Positions 17,305 through 24,914 of a stretch of DNA of 64,000 nt are shown one piece after another (within the stretch, counting starts at the first letter, position 1; each line of letters opens with the position of its first letter). Source of the stretch: Oleiphilus messinensis (GTDB lineage: Bacteria; Pseudomonadota; Gammaproteobacteria; Pseudomonadales; Oleiphilaceae); assembly GCF_002162375.1 (NCBI RefSeq), contig NZ_CP021425.1, positions 5,444,501 through 5,508,500 of the forward strand. The letters are read 5' to 3'. The notes beneath the pieces are model-generated. The model saw only the letters and a program-made list of their open reading frames with translations, was not told the origin of the DNA and did not search any database. The translations under genes and the position numbers were made by a program.

Positions 17305-18294
17305 TCAAGCTTTTACTGTTTGCAGCCACCTGGAGAGTAACCGCCTCAGCTCAGGTTGCTCTACACAGGCCACAGCCGCATCAGGACTGAGCCAGCGCCG
17401 GCCTCGGTGGAATTCAGGCCAATCGGCTTCCGCCAGCACCTCTGTGACACGAAGCGAGTAGACTGCCACAGAACAGCGGCCTCCCCATTTCGGATAATCA
17501 TAGTCACCAACAACACCATCAATTGCGCCCAGAACCCCGGCCTCCTCGAATGCTTCCTTGGCAGCGGAATCCTGCAAACTGAGGCCCGGTTCAGCGATGC
17601 CCTTTGGCACTCCCCAATGGCGTCCGGAACTTGACCCCATTACCAATATTTCCAATAGCCCGTTTTCCATACGGTAAGGTATAACGGCAGACTGGGTGTA
17701 GTAATAAGCGGGGCGATCTCGCCAAAAATCGCCATTGGGTGCGGGATACTGAAATTTTTCAGGTAGCTGATCCGGTGTAATCTGCTCTACCCAGCGCACG
17801 GTTTCAGGGGCAAAACCGGACCAATCCGACATCACATCAATACAGACCAACGCGCCCTTGCGCATTCGAATTGAGCTCTCCTGCACCGGGAAAAGATAGT
17901 GGAGTAATGCCTCCAATCCAGATTTATGACCCACCAACATCAGATGCCGGCATTTCGGCTGAACCCCTTCAATCATGTTGAGTAAATCCACAAGCTGCCC
18001 GTCATACAAACACGGATCATCGTGGATACACTGCACAGACTGTCCCATCGCTTTTACACTTTTCTCTGCGGCCGTGCGCGTTCGGAGTGCTGGCGATGAT
18101 ATCACCTGATCCAGGTGCAACCCGGTTCGTTGCATCCAGGCACCAACCCGCTGAGCATCACGTTTACCACGGGTTTTAATGGGCCTTTGTCGGTCATCAC
18201 CTTCAAACAGTTTCTCCGCCTTCCCATGGCGCAGTAAAAACAGCCTGCGAATTCCATTGTTTTCACTTGGCCTTTCTTCTGTGCCACGGGTCAT
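17305..18294 (-). CDS. SixA-like histidine phosphatase fused to Nudix hydrolase
   Basis: About 329 residues from the ATG at 18294; a GTG at 18324 that overlaps the upstream gene is possible. The N-terminal half is SixA-like: RRLFLLRHGKAEK, QRPIKTRGKRDAQRVG, SSPALRTRTAAEK and LMLVGHKSGLEALL. SixA enzymes dephosphorylate phosphohistidine on proteins. The C-terminal half is a Nudix domain: WGVPKGIAEPGLSLQDSAA followed by KEAFEEAGV, a fair match to the GX5EX7REUXEEXGU box with Lys in place of Arg. Nudix relatives act on inositol pyrophosphates, dinucleotide polyphosphates or similar. The order is the reverse of the mycobacterial MutT1-type fusion, where Nudix comes first. It follows the HprK-like kinase gene by 11 bases, so translational coupling is likely. 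Confidence 0.87.
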   Translation of the reverse strand: MTRGTEERPSENNGIRRLFLLRHGKAEKLFEGDDRQRPIKTRGKRDAQRVGAWMQRTGLHLDQVISSPALRTRTAAEKSVKAMGQSVQCIHDDPCLYDGQLVDLLNMIEGVQPKCRHLMLVGHKSGLEALLHYLFPVQESSIRMRKGALVCIDVMSDWSGFAPETVRWVEQITPDQLPEKFQYPAPNGDFWRDRPAYYYTQSAVIPYRMENGLLEILVMGSSSGRHWGVPKGIAEPGLSLQDSAAKEAFEEAGVLGAIDGVVGDYDYPKWGGRCSVAVYSLRVTEVLAEADWPEFHRGRRWLSPDAAVACVEQPELRRLLSRWLQTVKA

Positions 18295-18305
18295 AAGCGT
18301 TTCAC

Positions 18306-19424
18306 TCAACAAGCCTGAGCGCACTGCTCAACTGAAAGGGAATCGATGTATAAGTCTGACAACGCCTCAAAGTCAACTTGACCACAGGCCTCATAAATTG
18401 TAACGCCCTGCAGTGCTTGCAAATAAGCAGCCTCATCAAACGGAGTTTGGGCTTGATGAAACGGGCCCTGTGCGTGTTGAAAAAAAGGCCCAGGAGACTT
18501 CATGATCGCGGCAAGTAGATCCCGTCTCTGGCTTAAATCCACTTCGTTGAATTGCAAGGGTTCGTCACTTTGCCGGTCCCAATTCAGCACCAGAAAGGCC
18601 GCCAATGGCGCGGCATGACAGATTCGCTCGGCACCATAACATGCATCAATGTGCACATCATACTTTTCTTCCAGATCCCACAGCTCTTCACGAGGCAACG
18701 CTCTCAGCTCAGTGATCCGCTGAGGTTCCAATATGGAAAGCAAACGCTCATTGTGCAGTAATGTCCCCGGGTTCACTCTCGGCATTTTTGGAATACCCAC
18801 GGCCTGCGCAACACCACCTACATTGCGTACAAACAACCGGTCATTGGTCATAAACTGAACCTCCGGATTTTCCATCGTGTGCAACATCAGTGTTGATTTG
18901 CCCCCGCCAGAGAATCCGGCAATGGCCATAGCCCGGTTCTGATAAACCAGGCCCGCAGCATGACAAGTCTGCCACCCTTGCTGTTGTAAAGCATTCATGT
19001 ACTGCGCATTTATAAAATTTACGACCTGATTGTCATTCGCCAGACAAGGTCCCGCGGCAATCCCCATACAACCGCTTTGCAGGAATACCATTCCAGTGCG
19101 GACTTTACGAACCAATCGTCCCTTGGGAAAATCAAAAAAGCTATCTTTTCGACCCGTTTTTCCACGCTCTCTTTGCCAGTCGATAAAGTCCACCGGCAAT
19201 TCGGGCGAGGGCCGCTCAATGGCCAGGATTTCAATATCAACCGGTCCATGGTCGCTCACGACATGGTGAAAGTATCGCTTTAGTTGCTCCAGCAAGGTTG
19301 CGGAGTTTGATCGGATGACAATTCGGGTTTCTCCAATATGCAAATTCAGCGCGGATTCGCACAATGTGGCATCGGCAATCAACGCGGATGATAATTGCTC
19401 AAGAGAAGCCGTTAATTCAGACAT
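18306..19424 (-). CDS. HprK-related kinase B (GAK system)
   Basis: 372 residues. The centre holds a P-loop of HPr-kinase type: CHAAGLVYQNRAMAIAGFS then GGGKSTLML, Walker A at about 170-177, with TNDRLFVR (D195) after it. The HprK-related B family, as I recall, is defined by its association with amphi-Trp and ATP-grasp partners, and both are present here. HPr kinases phosphorylate a serine on a carrier protein; the target of this family is unknown to me. There is no N-terminal HprK regulatory domain of the classical type. The start has AGGA about 10 bases upstream. The gap to the ATP-grasp gene holds a 3 x 17 bp tandem repeat. Confidence 0.88.
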   Translation of the reverse strand: MSELTASLEQLSSALIADATLCESALNLHIGETRIVIRSNSATLLEQLKRYFHHVVSDHGPVDIEILAIERPSPELPVDFIDWQRERGKTGRKDSFFDFPKGRLVRKVRTGMVFLQSGCMGIAAGPCLANDNQVVNFINAQYMNALQQQGWQTCHAAGLVYQNRAMAIAGFSGGGKSTLMLHTMENPEVQFMTNDRLFVRNVGGVAQAVGIPKMPRVNPGTLLHNERLLSILEPQRITELRALPREELWDLEEKYDVHIDACYGAERICHAAPLAAFLVLNWDRQSDEPLQFNEVDLSQRRDLLAAIMKSPGPFFQHAQGPFHQAQTPFDEAAYLQALQGVTIYEACGQVDFEALSDLYIDSLSVEQCAQAC

Positions 19425-19467
19425 ACTACTTTTTTCCTGTCTCTGGATTGACTGTGTGTTACATCGA

Positions 19468-19518
19468 GATATGTACTCGTTCTGGATATGTACTACTTCG
19501 GGATATGTACTTCACCAA
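19468..19518. repeat. 3 x 17-bp intergenic tandem repeat
   Basis: Three units beginning GATATGTACT start at 19468, 19485 and 19502, an exact 17-base period; the first ten bases of each unit are identical and the rest diverge. It occupies half of the 105-base gap between the ATP-grasp and kinase genes of the GAK cluster. Confidence 0.7.
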
Positions 19519-19529
19519 TCTAGAGTACA

Positions 19530-20420
19530 TTATCCACAAACTTTGCTCAAAATATAATCGGAATACGCTCCGGCAGCATCAATTCCTGCACCTTCCAACG
19601 CGCCCCGGAAACCGCCAAACGCAGACACTTCAAATACAATCGGGCCCTTCTCCGTTTCCGCAACATCAACCGTGGTAAAATCCATATTGAACGGTGATTG
19701 GGCTCGCCGCGCCAGTGCAATCAGGTCATCCGAGGGCGTGTATTCTTCATAGCGGCCCCCACTGTTGATTGTGGTATTCCAGGCATCCCCTTGCGCAACA
19801 CGCGCATAGGTACCCAGGTACTCCCCACCTAAAAACACCATTCCCAGATCCCTGCCGGGCAAGGCAATTTTTTTCTGGAGATACATCATTGGGTTTTCCG
19901 TTGCAAATTGTTCAATCTGCTTTCTGATCTCGGCTTCCGGGGCTTGGGCATCGATCACACACATCCCGCGTGCCTTGGTCGAAAACAAGGGCTTGAACAC
20001 CGCAGATTGAAAGCGCAATACCGCAGCCAAGGCAGCCTCGACATCCTCAGTCACCACGGTCTCCGGCATGGGTATACCTGCGCCCCGCAGGGTCACAGTA
20101 CAGGAAAGCCGGTTAATTAAACGCCCCATACTTTCAACCCGGCTGAAAACACGCACTCCACGCAATTCCGCCAAACGCAACAACTCAAGGCGATCCAGCG
20201 TTCCAGGATTGTACTCCGCACTAATTTTCTTCACGACCAAACCATCAAGCTCACACAAATCCTGACCTCGATAGATGATCCGTTTCTCAGCCAGGTCCAA
20301 CTGAACCTCGGCCATATCGATCACCAGACGAAATCCGGTACGTGCTTCCAGAGCATCGGCCAACACCTCGGTGGACCACTTGCCAGGAATACCAATGACG
20401 CCAATTTTGACACTAGTCAA
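19530..20420 (-). CDS. ATP-grasp enzyme of the GAK system (RimK/GshB-like)
   Basis: 296 residues from a TTG at 20420, chosen because AGGAG lies 7 bases upstream and translation then begins MTSVKIGVIGIPGKW; longer frames run far into the previous gene. The fold follows RimK-type ligases: a pre-ATP-grasp domain to about residue 95, NRLSCTVTLRGAGIPMPET as the hinge, AVFKPLFSTKARGM as the ATP-binding Lys strand, YLQKKIALPGRDLGMVFLGG, and a C-terminal metal site VDVAETEKGPIVFEVSAFGG. ATP-grasp enzymes of this type join a carboxylate to an amine through an acyl phosphate. It overlaps the stop of the PhoU-APH gene by 8 bases, so the two are probably coupled. The ligated substrate is unknown. Confidence 0.88.
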   Translation of the reverse strand: MTSVKIGVIGIPGKWSTEVLADALEARTGFRLVIDMAEVQLDLAEKRIIYRGQDLCELDGLVVKKISAEYNPGTLDRLELLRLAELRGVRVFSRVESMGRLINRLSCTVTLRGAGIPMPETVVTEDVEAALAAVLRFQSAVFKPLFSTKARGMCVIDAQAPEAEIRKQIEQFATENPMMYLQKKIALPGRDLGMVFLGGEYLGTYARVAQGDAWNTTINSGGRYEEYTPSDDLIALARRAQSPFNMDFTTVDVAETEKGPIVFEVSAFGGFRGALEGAGIDAAGAYSDYILSKVCG

Positions 20421-22056
20421 CGAAAATCTCCTTGAGTGGAATTCTGAATCGGTCCGCCTTATCCGGATTGACTGCCAGCACCCGTTCGATAAGATAACGG
20501 GCACGGTAGTACATACTCCGGGCAAGGGAGCGATCCAGAATAAATCGGGTTGAAGTCATAAATGACCTGGCCAGACCAAGCGCCAGGCGTATTTCAAAGG
20601 ATGTGTCCCCCATCTTGTTCGCGTAGCGTTTTGCGATCCGGTAGACATCCTGAGCCAGCAACATAATCCGTGTACGAGTCGGCTTGTCGACCACCTGCAA
20701 ACGGTAATTTGAGACCATGAAAACAGAAACATCCTGCACATAATCCATGTATCGGGAGCGGTGTAGATCAATAAAGTTGATCCGTTTTTCAACCGGATCA
20801 TAAATAATGTTATCAACATTGAAATCACCGTGAATGTAGACTGAAAACGGCGCTTTAAAGTTCCGCTCAATCTCACTGGCATTTTTGACCAGTTCATCAA
20901 AAGAAGGGATTTTGCAGCCACAAATGGCACTTTCACCCCGGCGAAACTCTGGATGAATTTTGTATACCTCATCCAGCCGTTTTTGCAGTTGCGCCATAAA
21001 TTGCGCGGATACAGGCTTTGGGGTGTGGGTTTCCCGCCAAACAGATTTAAGCGTATTACCGAGTTGCTGTAATGACTCCTGCAACAGCTCTGAATTTTCA
21101 TCGAGAACAATTTGTTCAAAGGTAAATCCGGGTAGATGCTCGATTAACAACGCAGCAGATTGACCACGCTTTTCATAAGACAGGATTTTCGGGGCGAGGC
21201 CCGGATAGATTTCGTGCCAGCTGTTTACCCCTTCCCGCTCTTCCTTGACTTTGCTTTTCACGCCGTCCTTGAAGATTGCCAGATAATCATCTGCCGAACC
21301 ATTTTTGGCCGAGGTTATTCCGGAGATCGCACTACCGGATCGAGTTTCTGCAATCGGCTCAATTTGCAATGATTTCTCGCCGGAGTCCAAGCCGTCCACC
21401 AGAGATTGCAATGAGAAGTAGCGTTCAAAGTTTACCGGCTGCCCCAGGCTCGCCGAAATCATGGCCTCACTGATGTGTCGCAACGCAGCCCCCATCTGGC
21501 GAACGGTTTGCGCCACAAAAAGGCCCCGGGTCAAATCTTCCGTGCAGGATTTTTTTTTCAACGCATCAATATAGTAACTCAACACTTGTTGATAGCTGGC
21601 CTCGATCTGTTCTTCAAATTGACCGATTTTCAACGCCATTTGGGTATCATTTTCCGAAATTGCGGGAACAATCAGCTCAATACCTTCCCGCAGGGCCTGA
21701 AGAGTTGTTTTATGAACATGAAGTTGAAGCACTTCATTCTGGTCAACATATTCCAACTGGGAAATACAATCCCGACAAAATTCGGCGATACGCTCCAAGT
21801 CTGTCGCAATAAATTCAGTACTGCGCAATGCCAGACGCTCTGCTCCAACTTTCTTTTTTACCGAAAGCTGATTCACACAGGCTGCGTGAATCCGGGATTT
21901 CAGATTGTACGCATAACCGCTGCGATCAAGGATTCTCCGGGCCATCGACATGGTCGGTGAAGCAAAATAGGATTCCAGGTTGGTTATCTGAGAGTCCACC
22001 TCCACACACAAGAAACGTAAATTATCCTGAATAATTCTTGGCAGGCGAAACGTCAT
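20413..22056 (-). CDS. PhoU-like domain fused to an aminoglycoside-phosphotransferase-like kinase
   Basis: 547 residues. The first 210 are all-helical with two PhoU-like repeats; the metal-site-like phrase TEFIATDLERIAEFCRD falls at about 80-96 and a weaker match, FVAQTVRQMGAALRHISE, at about 180-197. The second part is a protein-kinase-like phosphotransferase: LAIFKDG (K263), LLIEHLPGFTFEQ, the Brenner motif IHGDFNVDN (409-416) and INFIDLHRSR (D430). PhoU proteins sense phosphate status with Pst transporters, and APH-like enzymes phosphorylate small molecules, sugars or proteins. This pairing is not one I know from a characterised protein. It overlaps the Nudix gene upstream by 35 bases and the ATP-grasp gene downstream by 8. 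The PhoU assignment is by pattern only. Confidence 0.8.
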   Translation of the reverse strand: MTFRLPRIIQDNLRFLCVEVDSQITNLESYFASPTMSMARRILDRSGYAYNLKSRIHAACVNQLSVKKKVGAERLALRSTEFIATDLERIAEFCRDCISQLEYVDQNEVLQLHVHKTTLQALREGIELIVPAISENDTQMALKIGQFEEQIEASYQQVLSYYIDALKKKSCTEDLTRGLFVAQTVRQMGAALRHISEAMISASLGQPVNFERYFSLQSLVDGLDSGEKSLQIEPIAETRSGSAISGITSAKNGSADDYLAIFKDGVKSKVKEEREGVNSWHEIYPGLAPKILSYEKRGQSAALLIEHLPGFTFEQIVLDENSELLQESLQQLGNTLKSVWRETHTPKPVSAQFMAQLQKRLDEVYKIHPEFRRGESAICGCKIPSFDELVKNASEIERNFKAPFSVYIHGDFNVDNIIYDPVEKRINFIDLHRSRYMDYVQDVSVFMVSNYRLQVVDKPTRTRIMLLAQDVYRIAKRYANKMGDTSFEIRLALGLARSFMTSTRFILDRSLARSMYYRARYLIERVLAVNPDKADRFRIPLKEIFVD

Positions 22057-22519
22057 AGCATGCTCCCAGACGGGCTCCGTTTGTTTTGAGTTTGAAATTA
22101 CCCAGGTAATCCGATAAATAACCTGGGGTGAAGGTCAATTCGCGAATGGCGTCCAATGCGACCCACTGAACGGCGACCTGATGTTTGTCCGGGGCGGGCC
22201 CGTTTTGGGGTTCATAGGATTTATCAATCTGGCAGAGAAACAGGAAATCGACCAGATGTCTCTGGATCGGTGGCTCCTGTGACTTTACCTTAAAAAAGTC
22301 CACTACTTTCAATAATTCGCCTATTTGAACCTGAGCGCCAAGCTCCTCCAAGCACTCTCGCAGCAAGGCTGCATCCAGCGTTTCACCGACTATCTGGCCA
22401 CCACCGGGCAAGGCAAAACACGTTGAGCCATCCTCGTAAACTTTTTTCAACAACAGAATATGGTCGCCCTGAAGGATAACTGCACGAACAGTATTTCGAA
22501 TATCAGGCAGTAAGGGCAT
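22022..22519 (-). CDS. Nudix hydrolase in the GAK cluster
   Basis: 165 residues from the ATG at 22519 (MPLLPDIRNTVRAVILQ), which has AGGAAGG about 5-8 bases upstream; longer in-frame starts at 22540 and 22555 are possible but fall in a duplicated segment. The Nudix box is a good match: GGGQIVGETLDAALLRECL then EELGA. The remainder (DFLFLCQID, VQWVALDAIREL) is the usual beta-sheet edge. Nudix enzymes hydrolyse nucleoside diphosphates linked to another moiety. Its 3' end overlaps the PhoU-APH gene by 35 bases, so co-expression is very likely. The substrate is unknown. Confidence 0.88.
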   Translation of the reverse strand: MPLLPDIRNTVRAVILQGDHILLLKKVYEDGSTCFALPGGGQIVGETLDAALLRECLEELGAQVQIGELLKVVDFFKVKSQEPPIQRHLVDFLFLCQIDKSYEPQNGPAPDKHQVAVQWVALDAIRELTFTPGYLSDYLGNFKLKTNGARLGACYDVSPAKNYSG

Positions 22520-22531
22520 CTCTGCCTTCCT

Positions 22532-22561
22532 GTTGTTCATATGGACGCTGTTCATGTGAAC
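22532..22561. repeat. 2 x 15-bp tandem duplication before the Nudix gene
   Basis: GTTGTTCATATGGAC and GCTGTTCATGTGAAC (12 of 15 identical) adjoin each other just upstream of the chosen Nudix start. In the coding frame they would read as a repeated SVHMN peptide if an earlier start were used. Confidence 0.5.
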
Positions 22562-22746
22562 ACTCCTCGTGCACTTTCGACAACTCGCCTGCCTATTGTG
22601 CCACATCTTCGACACAAATAGTGTTACAGATAGAAGACCAGATCTGTGTTCATCGGGATGGAGAATACAAAGTAATCACATTCAGTCTAAACGGTTTCCA
22701 GATTGTTGGTTAACGCGCTTGAGGCGATGCAGCAAAAAGCAGAGCC

Positions 22747-23229
22747 CTATCGGATAAATCTTTGCATGAACTTTGGTCTCTCACCGTAGGTGTCGCTTAA
22801 GGGCATATTTTCCAGCGTTTCAAATTCAAATTTAGCCCAGAAAGCAGCAGAGCTCTGTACTGCAACCAGTGTTATTTTACTGAAATCCTCAAGGCACGTT
22901 TCGCACAATAGATGCCTTATCATCAATCGACCAATCCCATTCCCGGCATGTTCCCGGGCTACAACGAGATCATGTATGAACAGCATATCACCGTGAGTGT
23001 CTAACGCGAGGGGCTTAAAAAGTGTCGGAGGGTGAAGGGAATGCCAGGGATGGGCCAGAAGGTAGGCCGCGACGTCCCCACCGGTACGATAGACAAAACA
23101 ATACTCAGGCGAAACCAGCCACCGGCTGCGGAGCGTCTCAAGAGACTCGGGTTCAATTTCACTGTAGGCATCCGCCTCCAGCTTAAGAATTGCCGTCCAA
23201 TCCCCTTCGTCAATCGACGTAATTGTCAC
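22747..23229 (-). CDS. GNAT-family N-acetyltransferase
   Basis: 160 residues from a GTG at 23229, preceded at 5 bases by GGAGG; this beats the TTG four codons upstream, which lies within the ribosome site. The acetyl-CoA-binding segment is visible: FIHDLVVAREHAGNGIGRLMIRHL (V-x-x-x-x-x-G-x-G-I/L pattern, about residues 87-110), then VAVQSSAAFWAKFEFETL near the end, typical of GNAT acceptor-side strands. These enzymes transfer an acetyl group to an amine. It lies upstream of the Nudix gene with a 227-base gap and downstream of the amidotransferase gene with a 123-base gap, so it could have its own promoter. The acceptor is unknown; a role in modifying the product of the ATP-grasp enzyme is a guess from position. 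Confidence 0.85.
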   Translation of the reverse strand: MTITSIDEGDWTAILKLEADAYSEIEPESLETLRSRWLVSPEYCFVYRTGGDVAAYLLAHPWHSLHPPTLFKPLALDTHGDMLFIHDLVVAREHAGNGIGRLMIRHLLCETCLEDFSKITLVAVQSSAAFWAKFEFETLENMPLSDTYGERPKFMQRFIR

Positions 23230-23352
23230 AAATACCTCCAATATTGAAACAGATTGGCCGGTTAAACCATTACGGCCCGATTTCAGAACTGAAGTGATTG
23301 AGTTTGCTTTGAAAAAAAAGTTCCCTTGAATTGACTGATGCCGGTGCGCAAT

Positions 23353-24105
23353 CTAACGGACTTCATTAGTCGCATTTAACAATACCCGTCGAATAAACTT
23401 GTGCAGGAGACGATTCGATTCCGGCGTCTCTACGGCCTTCGCCAGAACTTGATTCAAGTGATCCCGATTGGCAGTGTATTTATCCCGATAGAACGTCAAT
23501 CGTTCAACCAATACACGTTTATCGACTTCGGGGTGAAACTGGAAAGCCCAGAAAGGCTTGCCTTTGACCCGAAATGCATGAACGCATTCCGACGTAAAGG
23601 CCAGTATTTCACAGGACACCGGAATCGTGGTCGCTTTTTGCTGATGTACCGATACCGCCATGAAGTTTTGGGGTGTATCACGAAAGAGTGGGTCTTCCAC
23701 CGCACCTTCCGAGACTTCAATGGGGATTGTACCCATTTCGAAATCCGTCTCCTGGTGGACGATTTCCCCTCCCAGCGCCAATACTGCAAGCTGGAATCCA
23801 AAGCAGGACGCGAATACTGGAATATCACGCTCCAGAGAAAATACCAGCAAGCGCTGGCAATCCATAACAAAAGGATAACGCTCTGGCTGCATGACATTGG
23901 CTTCACTGGCCCCCCCGACGAATACGGCATCATAGGATCCTGCCCGTTCGGGGGAAAAATGAGGCTCCTCGAAAACGTTGAGCACATCCACCTGTTCCGG
24001 CTCTAGCCCGGAGTAACGACAGAAGCTTTCATGTTCCTCACGTCGAACGCTTTCCTGATCTCGTATTTGCAAGAGCAAGATCTTAAGCTCTTTGATTTTT
24101 TTCAC
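23353..24105 (-). CDS. Class I glutamine amidotransferase domain protein
   Basis: 250 residues of the GMP-synthase-like GATase1 fold. The nucleophile elbow is FASCFGFQLAVLALGGE (catalytic Cys at about residue 100), and the His/Glu pair is in FQFHPEVD (about 190-197). The oxyanion strand AVFVGGASEANVM precedes them. It either hydrolyses glutamine to supply ammonia or cleaves a gamma-glutamyl bond, as PuuD-like relatives do. It stands alone without a synthase partner domain; the nearby ATP-grasp enzyme could be the partner or its product the substrate. It is preceded by a 147-base gap containing a 4 x 19 bp repeat. Confidence 0.88.
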   Translation of the reverse strand: MKKIKELKILLLQIRDQESVRREEHESFCRYSGLEPEQVDVLNVFEEPHFSPERAGSYDAVFVGGASEANVMQPERYPFVMDCQRLLVFSLERDIPVFASCFGFQLAVLALGGEIVHQETDFEMGTIPIEVSEGAVEDPLFRDTPQNFMAVSVHQQKATTIPVSCEILAFTSECVHAFRVKGKPFWAFQFHPEVDKRVLVERLTFYRDKYTANRDHLNQVLAKAVETPESNRLLHKFIRRVLLNATNEVR

Positions 24106-24186
24106 GCTTCTGCCAATTTTTTGATAAGAAATTTTCCAGGTTCAAACTATCCAAAATTTGTGGCGTTATTTATCACGATACGTCTT

Positions 24187-24262
24187 ACCGGGAATTCAAG
24201 CTATTACCCGGAATTCAACCTCTCACCCGGAATTCAAACTATTACCTGGAATTCAAACTACA
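24187..24262. repeat. 4 x 19-bp tandem repeat at the end of the CBS gene
   Basis: Four head-to-tail 19-base units, consensus ACCCGGAATTCAAACTATT, fill 24187-24262; each has an EcoRI-like GGAATTC core and differs from the others at only a few positions. The last ten bases overlap the 3' end of the CBS-pair gene, the rest lies in the gap before the amidotransferase gene. Confidence 0.85.
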
Positions 24263-24759
24263 GAATCAATATTCGCTTCTGTACCTGGCAGGGAATTATT
24301 ATCCGATTCAAAATCATCTCCCCAGGTTTCACTGTCCGCCTCTTCCAGCTGTTCAATCAAGTGTACCGCGATGCCTACAAAGTCAGTGTCTGTGACGATA
24401 CCAACCAATTTACCAGACTGCAAGACAGGTAAACAACCATATCGATATTTCCGCATGCGCAGTGCAGCAGACTTTAAACTGTCTCGATAATCGATCGTCG
24501 CAACCTCTGTACTCATAATTTCGCGCAATTTATGCTCTTGCTCCAGCTGCAAGCGGGAACGTTCGGAAAGCTCATGAAGACTGGAGTCAGACGCGGCCAA
24601 TACATCTCGCTGGCTGACCAGGCCGACCAATCGGGCATCTTCTATAATCGGAATATGACGAATTCGTTTTTCATTCATCAACAACCTTGCCTCAAGCACG
24701 CAATTTCCCGGGGTCAAGGTATAGACTGTAGACGACATGATTTCATCAACACTTATCAT
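24253..24759 (-). CDS. CBS-pair domain protein
   Basis: 168 residues from the ATG at 24759 (MISVDEIMSSTVYTLTPG), with GGGAG upstream; a TTG nine codons earlier is less likely. Two CBS motifs are visible: MSSTVYTLTPGNCVLEAR with RHIPIIEDARLVGLVSQRD, and STEVATIDYRDSLKSAALR with GCLPVLQSGKLVGIVTDTD. Stand-alone CBS pairs bind adenine nucleotides and act as energy sensors or regulators. It is the first gene on the minus strand in the cluster and is divergent from a chemoreceptor gene. Its 3' end runs into the 19-bp repeat array, so the last few residues are encoded by repeat sequence. Membership in the GAK pathway rests on position. Confidence 0.88.
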   Translation of the reverse strand: MISVDEIMSSTVYTLTPGNCVLEARLLMNEKRIRHIPIIEDARLVGLVSQRDVLAASDSSLHELSERSRLQLEQEHKLREIMSTEVATIDYRDSLKSAALRMRKYRYGCLPVLQSGKLVGIVTDTDFVGIAVHLIEQLEEADSETWGDDFESDNNSLPGTEANIDSVV

Positions 24760-24914
24760 TATTTTGTTCTCCCTGCCTTTATCCAATGAAGCTTCATTTT
24801 AAACCAGCGCAACCTGATTGAATTGACGAATATCAAACGATCAGGAATCGCACCAGTTTAATAAATAGAGTCTATGCTGTTAGTACTTGATAACGAGTGA
24901 ACAAGGTCTCCCCT

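Noticed and set aside
24187-24262. A CRISPR array
   Set aside because: The four 19-base units are directly adjacent with no unique spacers, so this is a tandem repeat; no cas gene is present.
14635-24759. An antiphage defence island
   Set aside because: The HprK-like, Nudix and phosphatase genes could suggest signalling defence, but no nuclease, helicase or effector gene is present and the GAK pairing gives a better explanation.
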